From Byssochlamys sp. IMV 00236 (Eukaryota > Ascomycota > Eurotiomycetes > Eurotiales > Thermoascaceae), in assembly GCA_001931875.2 (NCBI GenBank), contig MSJH02000540.1, positions 158,337 through 222,336 on the forward strand: DNA of 64,000 nt, written 5' to 3'. The position numbers and the translations under genes were made by a program. The notes under the pieces were generated by a model that saw only the letters and a program-made list of their open reading frames with translations, was not told the origin of the DNA and did no database searches. Below, one piece after another: positions 12,419-23,200 of the stretch. How positions within the stretch are numbered: the stretch's first letter is position 1; each line of letters begins with the position of its first letter.

Positions 12419-15246
12419 ATGGCCATGGCCGCGCGGCCGGATATACCTGCGCAAGACGGGTACGGCTCGGTCCCGCACCCCACGGATCCAACGCACCTGA
12501 GCAAAGGCTATGGGGTCGGTTCGGGGTCAAGACCGGCTTCTTATGTCGCTAGTTCGGACTACAATGCTGCCCATGGTGCTCTGGAGCCGTCGCATCTGGC
12601 ACACCCGACTCGATTTCACGAAGAACTCGATAACAACAACGACGACTACAACCAGCGCAATTCCACCGTGATGGATGGTTCCTCTGCAGGCGGTTTGCAC
12701 CGATCCGATTCGCATTCATCGCATGCGCAGTCGGTATCTCTCTCGAGAGGCGGAACGCTGAGGAAGAAGGGATCGCTAAGCAAGAGGGCGAGTCTGAGAC
12801 GCAGCGGAAGCCGGAAGAGTCTCCGTGCTGGCAGTGTTAGGAGTCTACATCTAGGCGATAAGGAGAAATATGGTGTTGACGGGGCCGATAACATGAACAG
12901 TCCTTTTTTTGTGCCGATCCCTACAAATGGAAGCCCGACGGATGTCCTAGCGAATCGGTTTCAGGGTATGTGGCTTGTGATCTTACCGTTCCGGATCGAC
13001 GATACTGACTGAACTGCAGCTTGGCGCAAGGTTTTAAAAGATCTCATCGTTTTTTTCAAGGATCTCCAGAAGTCGCATGAGACCAGATCAAAGCTATTCC
13101 TATCGGCTTCGAACATCGTCAACAACGCTTCACTTCCGCCAACGTTTCTGGAATCGGGTGGTCTGGCGGATGCCACGGAGATCCTGCGAGACTACCACAA
13201 GCAAGGTCTTGCTGAGGCTGCTAGGGCAAAGGAAATCGACAACGAGGTGGTCCTGCAATTGACGGGTCTCAGGAGTGACCTTCAACAGAAAACTAAGGAG
13301 ATTAAGAGTCTATCTGGGGACTTCAAGAACACGGTTGATAAGGAGGTCGAGGGGACCCGGAAGGCCGTTCGGAATTTGCAGGAGGCATTGGGGCTCGTCG
13401 ACCTGGATCCTGCTGCTACATCAGGCAAAGGTGATCCGTTCATCGTGAGATTACACGTGGACAGACAGATCGAGAAACAAATTGAGGAGGAAAACTATCT
13501 TCACAGGGTGAGTGCAAACGACTCGTTACTCCAAAAGCGGAGAGCTAACCTTCCTCCAGGCATTTTTAAACCTCGAGAGCTCGGGTAGAGAGCTTGAGTC
13601 CATAGTTGTTGGGGAAATCCAAAAGGCATACAATGCATATGCCAACATCCTCAAACGGGAGGCAGAGCAAGCCTTGGATACAGCGGAGAAGCTCCGAGCT
13701 GGCCCGGTCTCGATGCCCAGAGATCACGAATGGAACAGTTTCATTGCGAACGAGGATCAGCTAGTGGACCCGAAGACCCCGATCCGCAGCGTGGAGAGTA
13801 TCTCTTATCCCGGAAAGGACCATCCCGCCGCTGCAGAAGTCAGATCGGGGATGCTGGAAAGGAAGAGCAAATACTTAAAGAGTTATACGCCTGGATGGTA
13901 AGTCGGTTTTTCCATATTGTTTGTCGTATCTACTAAGATATCCTAGGTATGTGTTATCTCCAACCCACCTCCACGAATTTAAATCACCAGATCGGGTCTC
14001 CTGGCAGACTCCTGTCATGTCACTGTATCTGCCGGAGCAGAAACTAGGCTCCCATTCACAGCCTGGTTCAACATCCCACAAATTTATGCTCAAAGGACGC
14101 CAGACGGGAGCAATGCACCGTGGTCATGCTTGGGTGTTCCGCGCAGAGTCTCATGAAACAATGATGGCGTGGTATGAGGATATCGAGAATCTGATCGAAA
14201 AGACTGGAGAGGCACGAAATGCGTTCGTTAGGCGGCATATGCGAAGCCTAAGCGGTGGAAGCTGGAGAGCCAGCTCGATCAGCAGCGACGGTGCGATGGA
14301 GGAAGACGAGGCCGATCGAACACCCTACTCTGCCGAATCTGTGATGATGAACCAAGAAGCCCCAGAAACAGAATCGCAAGGGCCACGTCCTCAGCCAGGT
14401 GGAAGGTTCGGCAGTGACGTGCAGATCGACCGGCATATAAATGAACCTCTGTCGCCATCCAGCGGAGAAAGTCTAGCTGATAGGGCGCCATGGGCAGCAG
14501 CCGCAGGAGTACCGTTATCGCATGCTAGCCAGCCTCCTCAGGGACAAGAATACTACGAGGACCGTGTCGATTACGGACAACAAGAGAGGATGCTACCAAA
14601 TGGCACCTCTGGTCAGTCGGGCCCAGTTCGCCCAGAGAGACACAGCAGCTACTATGGAGACTGGATAGGACCGGTTGCTGCTACCACTACCTCCAGTCCA
14701 ACTAGAAACAATGAGCAGTTGCAGCAACGACCGGCCACGGCTTACCAATACCACCAACTCCTGGATGAACACCCTGATCTTGCGCGACAACGAAGTAACA
14801 ATTCAAGCGTACCTGTCGCTACGTCGCCATCAATCAATGCACGGGATATGTCTTACGAGCCGCAGGCGAACCGGTATGAGAGCGCATCAACCGTTCCCAC
14901 CACTACCAATGTTACTAGTCGCTCCAACAACACTGCTCAAACGTCACTAGACGCTGCTGCGGGTGTGGCTCCAGCTGCTGTCGTCGCAGGAACGCACCGT
15001 GACTTAAAACGCCAGGACTCTGAACGCTCACGAAGAGATACATCTTCCTCCCCAGGGCCAACGTCGACTCTTGCTTCCAGTGCGACGTCCCCTTTATCGA
15101 GCAACGGGATTATATACGCGAGTATGAACCCGCAACTACAACAACAGCAACAGGATGCGACCCGTCCGTCGGCCACGTCGAAGGATAGCGCAACTTCGCT
15201 TGAACTACGGATACCGGGTCGATATCCGCCCGCAGCTACGGCGTGA
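12419..15246 (+). CDS. Slm1/Slm2-like PH-domain protein (PI(4,5)P2 and TORC2 effector)
   Basis: Yeast Slm proteins bind PI(4,5)P2 at the plasma membrane, associate with eisosomes and act with TORC2 and calcineurin in actin and sphingolipid control (family knowledge). Four exons (12419-12965, 13020-13507, 13560-13897, 13947-15246) encode 890 residues. Residues about 1-180 are disordered, Ser/Arg-rich and basic (KKGSLSKRASLRRSGSRKS). Residues about 183-430 form the helical F-BAR-like region (AWRKVLKDLIVFFKDLQKSH, then heptad-like KEIKSLSGDFKNTVDKE). The PH domain is at about 435-555: GWYVLSPTHLHEFKSPD is interrupted by intron 3 inside the first strands, and the domain closes with HAWVFRAESHETMMAWYEDI. 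The C-terminal 340 residues are low-complexity (Ser, Thr, Pro, Gln). The ATG sits in ccaccATGg context. A PH protein of the Slm/Ask10 group is certain; Slm1 orthology is very likely. Confidence 0.88.
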
Positions 15247-16620
15247 ACAATCTACCATCTAAAGTTTGATGACCAATTCGATCTTGAAAAGGCAGGCTCC
15301 TTCAGAACCGAAAAGACGACATGGCGTGGCTATCTATCTATGGGGATGATAATTGATGGCATTAACCCTTGCAGCTCCGAGAACACTGTGTGTACCAACG
15401 AGCAAGAACATTCCCAAGGGACACCGTCAAATCATCCTTCACATGAATTGACCGAAGAACCCCTCATGTGGCGTTTTATTTGACCTTTTTTCCCCCCTCC
15501 GCATATATCATCTGTGTTGGTTGGTTAGTTGTCTATTTGTTTCTGCCTTTTAGTCGTTTCCTTTGAAGTTTTGTTATCGATCGACCTCGAGCTTTACCCC
15601 TCACGAATTTCGGGTAGGAATCCCATGTTAGGAATTTAGGATTTTCATCAACTAGGATTAAGGATAGGTTATGTAAGGTTCATAGGTCTCTTGTTTTATT
15701 TCTTTTCTGTTTGTTGTCTTCTCTCCGAAGGTACTCACCATCATCAAATAAATGACTACTACGTTCTTTTCTTAAACCAATCCTACTTAGCCTCCTGTCC
15801 TCGAAATCTATCGAGCTGCTGAGTAGCAGTAGTAGCAACTTAGAACATCTTCTACGACATACGAAACCATAACAATAATGACGGATCTATGAATCCAGAT
15901 TCTAGAGCCGGCTAGCATACATATATCTGACGTTCCCCCCTCTATTTTGCTCTTGCTTTGTGCCAGAGAGCTCTTAAGCTTGGCACTTATCGTCAAAAGA
16001 CGAAGCTTATTCGTGATTGGCGGGGAATTCACGCATACTACACTACCTTCCTTACCTGCCCTTCTTCCAAGTTCCAGGTAACCTCAGAATATTAAGTTAC
16101 CTACCTAAGCCGTGACGGATCGACGGAAGTATTATCGCAATCCGTCATCCGAGGAACGACTTGAATGACTCGGGACAAGGATTCCACCATGTCCCAAGCA
16201 GACCGTAGATAATTGATACTCACTCAGGTGGAATGGAGAATGAACTCGGCGACATACGGCACGTACGGATTACATTTTTGCGTCATGTTGACTTGATAAG
16301 AAGCTAACTCGAAGGCCTGCAGTCCGGTAAAGACTGGAACTATGATAAAAGCAATAGGGGGGTAAAGGGGAAAGAAGTTGCGCGAAATGGATCTATCCGT
16401 CGAGCCAGCTAGGGGGGTGCCAAGCAAACCAAACCATCAAATCACGGATCGCTTTTTGTTGTGTCGGTCCATAAGAAAAGTGAAGAAGAGATAATGAGAA
16501 GAGAAAGGATGCAGACTATCCGGATGAACATAGGGAGCCTTAGGAACCATTCAGTGTAGTACATCGTAAACTTTCCGGGGGGATATCTCTCGACTCGTTG
16601 AAAAGCGTACGGTAATGTTG
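15247..16620. other. Convergent intergenic region (3' ends of SLM1-like and GBP2-like genes)
   Basis: About 1.4 kb between two convergent genes. T-rich stretches after 15247 and AT-rich patches are compatible with 3' untranslated and polyadenylation regions. No open frame worth annotating. Confidence 0.6.
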
Positions 16621-18656
16621 TTACATGATCTGATCCTGAGTGATTCCGGACGTAGGTTCAGTACCGTCCATTGCATCTCCTTGCGGTCCCGCATTCAGAT
16701 ACTTGACGAAAGTAATGCCGAGAGGACGACCACCGTACTGGTAGCCCGTGAATTTGGCTAAAAAATATAAGTTAGCAACAAGGGGTTCTATCTGCGCGCA
16801 GGGTTTCATTTCGTGGCCTACCAATCGCAGTCTCTGCAGTTTCAGCGTTGTCAAATTCGACCACACCGGTACCGCGAGAGCGACCGTTGGGTTCATACTG
16901 GATCTCGGCGCGCTCCACCTTTCCAATTGTGGAAAACAGGTCGACGAGATCTTCATTGCAGGTCGACCACGGCAGCTGAGAGGGTACGTTAGTAAATGTG
17001 ACGCTAAAAAGAGACCAGCCAAAGCAGCAGCACCTACATTGCGGACATAGATGACGGGGCTCTTCTCTCCTCCAGATGTCGCATAGTCAGTGAAGGGGTT
17101 TGGCGGCACAGAAGCACCAGGTTCACCAGCACCACCACCAAAGCCACCACCAGCACCTCCGCCAAAGCCGCCGCCATAACCACCTCGGCCGCCAAAACCA
17201 CCGAAGCCACCGCGACCGCCGAAGCCACCACGGCCAAAGCCGCCGCGACCAAAACCACCACCAAAGCCACCACGGCCGCCGAAGCCAGGTCCACCACCGG
17301 CATACCTGTCCTCACGGACCTCAAGGGTCCTTCCCTGCCAGTCGTAGCCGTTGAACTGCTGGATGGCGGTACGAGCGTCTTCAGGGGACTCGAAAGCGAC
17401 AATGCCAGATCCCTTCGGGCGGCCGCTGGGGTCCGTGTGAACATCAGCACGGATCACCGCGCCATGCTGGGCTAGATATTTGATTTTTGTCAATCATGAT
17501 ATTCCACTCACGTAGATAGGAGGCTACAGGTTGGCTTGTGCAGCTCAGAACTTACCGGCTTGGCGGAACAGATCCTTCAGGTCTTGCCAGCCAACGTTGA
17601 AAGGGAGCTAGAAAGAAAACCCTAGTCAATATGGATTCGTTCCACGATGTTAGATCAATAATAAGAGGGGACAAACGTTAGAAACGTAAATCTGGCGTCC
17701 ACCGCCTCCTCCACCGCCGCCAAAGCCTCCGAACCCGCCTCTGCCAGGGCCTCCTCCGAAGTCACCACGACCGGGAGGGCCGGTGAAACGAGGCTCAGCT
17801 TCGCGGTCCTGCAGTCAAAAAAGAGTCCCGGGTCAGTTCCATGCTGGCTGGCTCGAGAGAAAGAATAGGAAAAATACCTCGCGAACGTAAACGAGTCGTC
17901 CCATGAGATTCTGGTTGCTGAGCGTGTTGACTGCTTGCTGAGCTTGCTCCCTCGTTGCGTATTCCACAATCCTGTATTTCATCTCGTGAGACCTCTTGCC
18001 ATCCAACGGTCGTTCTCATCAGCACTTACCCGCATCCCTACAGTAGTCCATACGGCCAAGCCCAACCCGTCAATCCAACAGTCCATCAAAAATAACCAAG
18101 GAAAAACCGGGAAAACCAGCCACACTACGCATTGGCGCCCACCTTCGACATTCCATTCGGAAGTAGTAACACATCGGCGAAGAGAACCTCTCCAGCTATA
18201 ACACACATCCCGCTGTCAGCTTTGTCCCACCTAGCTGGTGCGCATTTCACCGGCCAGGATATGACCCTGCTCACCCTGTCTCATAAAGTCTTTCAAGTGA
18301 TGCCATTTCACATCGTAAGATAGATTGCCCACATAGACCCGGCGGTCTTGCTGGGACGATTCGCGTACAGACTGCATCATCTGTTCTTTGGCAACCGCGC
18401 GATCCTCGTACGATCGACCAGACGCAAAACCACCACGTCCTCCGTAGCCTGAACCCGAATGTCCTCCAGACGCGCCAGCTGCACCACTCATAGGAGATCT
18501 GGATCTGCGGTCACTGCGGCGGTAATCGTCACGGCTGCGAGAGCGGCTACGCGGCGAGTACGAACGACGGCTGCGACGAGGACTGCGTGAACGGCGACGA
18601 GGAGAACGAGATCTCTCACGCTGCGCGTGGTCAGTAACTGTTGGGAAGGACGGCAT
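16621..18656 (-). CDS. Gbp2/Hrb1-like three-RRM SR/RGG RNA-binding protein
   Basis: Homologous to the yeast poly(A)+ RNA-binding SR-like proteins Gbp2 and Hrb1, which load on transcripts with TREX and take part in mRNA export and quality control (family knowledge). Nine exons: 18656-18275, 18195-18143, an 8-nt microexon 18037-18030, 17971-17878, 17808-17677, 17607-17556, 17471-17038, 16975-16822, 16757-16621. All phases close to 481 residues. The N-terminus is an RS domain ([20 protein letters not shown]). RRM1 (about 106-183) has [19 protein letters not shown] and GCGIVEYAT. RRM2 (about 217-293) has [20 protein letters not shown] and [10 protein letters not shown] Gly-Phe-Arg-rich linker follows (encoded near 17100-17290). 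RRM3 (about 380-455) has [20 protein letters not shown] and GTGVVEFDN. The microexon is needed to build GCGIVEY of RRM1. The first ATG after the GA-rich leader was chosen; identification is secure at family level. Confidence 0.92.
18030..18037 (-). other. 8-nt microexon of the Gbp2-like gene
   Basis: On the minus strand ...ctactgtag|GGATGCGG|gtaagt... is flanked by introns of 105 nt (18142-18038) and 58 nt (18029-17972). Joining AAG + GGATGCGG + GATTGTG restores K-G-C-G-I-V-E-Y, the RNP-1 core of RRM1. Skipping it would shift the frame. Confidence 0.85.
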
Positions 18657-18822
18657 TGAAAGTAGTAGTGCGCGGGGGTGGACGAAGGGATGAGGAGGTT
18701 TCCGAGGGAGAGGGCGAAATTCACTCGAAGAGGAACGGGGATGCAGAGGACCCGGGCGGTCAGGTGACGCAAGCTGAGCAGCGGGAAACAACGAGCGACA
18801 ATGAGGCAGGAGCGAGAGAGCG

Positions 18823-18859
<37 letters not shown>

Positions 18860-20200
18860 CAAGCAGCACAACTCTTTTCATCTCGCACTCGCGATGCTGC
18901 GCATCCATCTCTGCGTCTCTGATTCTTTTTTCCCCATCATTTCGCTCGGGCCCCAAGGTCATGCGCTCAGATGCGCACCATTGGACCTAGGACTCGGCCT
19001 CAGGCGCGCAACGGATGCCATCTATCACGACCATCCTGCTTGCCTGCCAGTGTGCTTCTGCCCGATCTTCAACCTAAGCAGACCGGCTGGAGGCATTTGC
19101 CCAGTCCCTGAAAGCCACCAGCCCTACGGATTGACGCAGGGCACGCTGGGATCTGCGAATGGTACAACAGAGGAAAGAGAAAGCTCAACTTACTTGATGC
19201 GGTCGATAGACGTCAGCTGTATCTAGGACGGATCAATGCCAAAGCGTGAGCCGCAAGCTTATATCAAAAAGACAAGACGAGGGGAACCAAGGACTGATAA
19301 AGAACAACGCGGGGCAAGGCGAGGGACTCGACAGATCGAGACTAAGAGGGGGTCCCTTAACAGAAAGAGAAAGGGAAGGAAGAGTGCGTGGAGAAGGGAA
19401 GATGATGGTATGTTAGGCGGATGGCCGGCGATGCTGCGGCTGCGGCAGCAATCTAACAGGCCTTCTACACCGTAGCCAAGACAAGGGGTGGGTGGCGGGC
19501 CAGAACTGGGGCAGAACAAGAGCAACAAGCACCAGAGAAGTACAGATGGGGGAGGGGAGGGGAAAGATGCGGCTCGAGCCGGAGCCAGAGAGGACGAAAG
19601 CAACTGAGATTCAATTTGGGGGGGTAGGCGGACGACGGGAGACAAGAGACGCAAAAAACAACCCACCCATGATTGTTGGAAGAGCCGGGAGAGGACGCAA
19701 GTCGTCTGGTTCCTCTCTCCGTTCAGGCGTGAAAGGGAAGGTAAGGTGTGAAAGCAAAAAGGCTGCACGAGCGAGGCAGATGGGGGGTTAGGGTGGGCGG
19801 CGAGAGTCTAGCACGCTCGACTGGCGGATGTACGACGGACCCGGCGCGCAGGGATTCTGGTGGTTCGAGCGAAACTGTCTTTGAGGATCATGGACGTCGT
19901 CAGCGGCAGAGATAATAGTGGACACTGGGCTGGGATATGAAGGATTCCTGTCTCGGGGCAGCGCGCGGGATAGCAACGGGAACACGCACAGATGGGATCG
20001 AGTCAGGGCGACTCAGCGCGACTGTACGCAATAGGAAAACGGGAACCCGACTGGTAAACCTTGGGAAAATCTGGATCGCCTGGCGAGAGACGATGCGCGG
20101 ATAGCAGAAGCGTGAATCGGCGCGGTGCTTTGCTTAGGCGTCTGGGTTTTTTGTTTTTTTCTAGGGGTCGGATCTTTTAGTCACTGGACTGCCGACTAAC
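18657..20200. other. Purine-rich promoter/5' leader region of the Gbp2-like gene
   Basis: About 1.5 kb rich in A/G on the plus strand, thus C/T on the coding strand of the gene to the left. Open frames here on both strands (for example 19259-19768 minus) are compositional by-products made of S, P, L or R, K, E, G and show no domain. I regard the stretch as regulatory or leader sequence. Confidence 0.55.
18825..18857. repeat. (AG)n dinucleotide microsatellite
   Basis: A perfect AG repeat of about 16 units, 170 bp upstream of the Gbp2-like ATG. In the gene's own orientation it reads (CT)n, so it may act as the CT-rich core-promoter tract and is likely length-polymorphic. Confidence 0.9.
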
Positions 20201-23200
20201 TAGCCATACTACTCTTCTCCCCCCAGCACACACCTTTTTGATGTCCCAGCACAATGAGCTGATCTCGACGGCACTGGTTCGAGCACCCCTTTTCGCTCGA
20301 GGATTCCGTGTGAAGATGCAGTTGAATCAGATCGAGTCCGGCGCCGAGACGACAACGCGGCTGCCGTAGATGGTGGAACTTAGTTTCACTGGTGCGCAGA
20401 TGTCGATTGACATGGGAGAAACTAGCTAGCACGAGGAGGAGCTTTGGGGGAAGGGCGGGGAATGCAGGTCGTCCCCGGGTATGCGAAAGACAGACAGCGT
20501 CCTGGATCTGGATTGATGATTTTACGCGTGGGTTTGCCAAAACTCAAGTTGTCCTTCGGCTAATTCAACTAGCGCTGTATAGTATCAGGCACATGCAACC
20601 CATCGACTCGTCCGGGCATGTCCTTCATCACTTCTTCCTCCAGCAGGGCTGCAAGGGCTTTCCCAGTTACCCTGCAGGCGCACATATATCAATTATATAC
20701 CGGGGCCTCAAGGCAACCTGTTACGCGGCTGACACGACTTACGGTGGAGGATCGGTTGCTCCATGAAATTCGTTCAGGAGAACACTACGACTCTCGACTC
20801 TTGAGACGCTGTCACTACGTATTGCGATTTCGACGGCCCTCAGTATACCTGAAACATCATCATCATCGGTGGTCCGTATGAATTCCCCGTGAGGGCCGAG
20901 GACCTGCGTGTCCAACCAGTCCCGCGTTTTAACTATGGGGTTCTTCGATCCAAAGTTAACAGTGTCGACTTCCTTTTCTGGCTGACTACTATCGTTCAAA
21001 AACCCCCATCAGGATATTGTCTGGACTTCGGAGGATGCAAAAGCCTGCCATATTCGGTCCCTCGTACCCAGACTCGTCCCCCAGTCCTAGAGTCGTACAT
21101 AGAAGTACATATTACTGCTAAGCGGGGACAGACCACATTTGATTCATCGCAGATGACCATTTACACAGTATAAGGATTGTTGGGACATAATTATCACACA
21201 TTGCACATAGTCGACCGCTCAACTACCGAGGGAATTCCTATGCCTTTGAAAGGATATAATATTTCCCGACGTGAACGGCCTTATCGTCTATCAATATTCC
21301 TCATCGGTGTGGATCACAAGGTCGAAGCTACGGTGGAACCGACGATAGGGCAGGTGGATCTGAGCAACTTAGCTGGTACATAATTACTTAGTTTGCACGC
21401 CCTCAAGGTAGACTACCCTTTTTTTTTGTCAGCTTGTGCTGAACCGTTGCAACCAGTCCTCTAGCGTCAACTCTCGGATCATCCTCAGCACGATCTGGAC
21501 TCTGGCCGCTGAGGAACTACTAGAGTAAGTTTCTTAACTATTATTATTATTATTCTTATCATTGCCCAGATTTGGCTCTGCGCCAATTGATTTCTGGATC
21601 CGACCCCAGACGGTTTGATCTGACTTCTGATAGCAGTCAGTTGCCCGCTTACAGCAGGTACGATCAAGATCGTCTTCTATCCGTTGCTCACTTCTCATTT
21701 TGCTTCCCATGGTTCCTGGCAGCATATGCTCAGAAGCACCCGCTGGGATTAGCCATGTATGCAGGACATGCGTTAAAAGGAGACCGTCTCTTTCAGCACA
21801 CCCAACCAGCTCGGATTGTGCTCGACGCGGCTGCAGGTCGGGTCCAACCACGGCATCTGCCTGGATCGGATAACCTTCTTTCTTCCATCACTGGTTAAAG
21901 AACCCAATGACTGCTAGAGCCCATGTCCCGACGTCGGTTTCAATCCACCAGTGGCCATCTCGAGATCAAGTCCCCGGGTCGCATCTAGATCGATTTCTAC
22001 AGTGAAAGGCGCAGACCGATATGCGGCGAGGAGGCTTTATGAGAATCCTCCGGGTTGTTCGTGATGGCCAGCGGCATGGTTGATGAGCCAAGAACGCTCT
22101 AAGCTCAGCCACCGGACATTGCGGCATCTCTTCCGCGCCCAAATCACTCACTTAGTGAGATGCCGAAGGGGATGATCAGCCTACCTGCGTGTCACTAAAC
22201 CACGATGCCGCATGGTGCGCTATGGGCACCGCTGCTAGTTATCAGATACACACACACTGCCTACTACCATCGAGCGTACGGCGAAGACAACTCAACCACT
22301 TCAGTAACCTGTGTGAGCATTCTTCAACTTGCTCGCAGCGTCCCATACAAGTAAGTAGCCCACCACTGTCTGTCGATACCGGCAATCCTACGATATGTTT
22401 GTTTGGTCCCTTCTACGTTCAATTTCAATCGTCTTCAGGAAGCAAGCACTCCTCATATGCAAAGGGACGGATCGCCTGTACCTGACGCTCCCTTACATCG
22501 GACTGTCCCCTGGTTCAGTAACAATTCCTTTCCCCTGGAATTGAGTCCATTGCTGCCAGCAAATCACGAACGAGAATCTGCTTCGTGACTGCTGATGGGC
22601 ACTGCAGAGCCTCAAGGCATCAGTCTCTGATTTAGTGCTTGTGACGGGCAATATCCTTACATCGTAGCACATATGCAAATGAACATTTACGGCGACTTGA
22701 TGATGTCGACAGTCTCCGACTACCCAGCACTCACGGATGCCCCCTTCCCTCCAAACCACTCGAACTTGCCGTTACCAGCCATTTGGGTCTAATCAAGCCA
22801 GCATATTTGAGGTTTCTTGCCAAAGCTGGCCATAGACTAGGCCGAATTCCCACGAACGATGCATCCAAATCAATAAGCCCTTCTTAGTGCGTGTTTATTG
22901 ATGGTTTAGCGGCCGCAATCTTATGCATACAGAATAATACTTCATCAGGAAATTTCTTGCTAGCCCTTGTGGCCCCTGTGACTCGAAGAGGTTGGCGCGT
23001 TGCTTTCGGGAATCTCCACTGTATATGGGAAGGAGCTACTACTATCTAAAAGCCCAGGTGGCCTGCAGCCGTATGAAGCAGTGAAATATGGCCTTGGTCC
23101 TGACCTCTTTCTGCAGCAAGACTCGAAAATACATTACTGGTCACCCCCACTGGCAGCATTTCTGTTTTGCAACGCCACCTATATCGTGGACAATACATAC

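Noticed and set aside
17034..17450. Val/Ala/Leu-rich 138-codon frame on the minus strand
   Set aside because: Alternative frame of the Gly/Phe/Arg repeat of the Gbp2-like protein; composition is explained by the repeat.
19259..19768. 169-codon minus-strand open frame
   Set aside because: Composition is a by-product of the purine-rich strand (Leu, Ser, Pro, Arg runs), no domain, in the leader region of the Gbp2-like gene.
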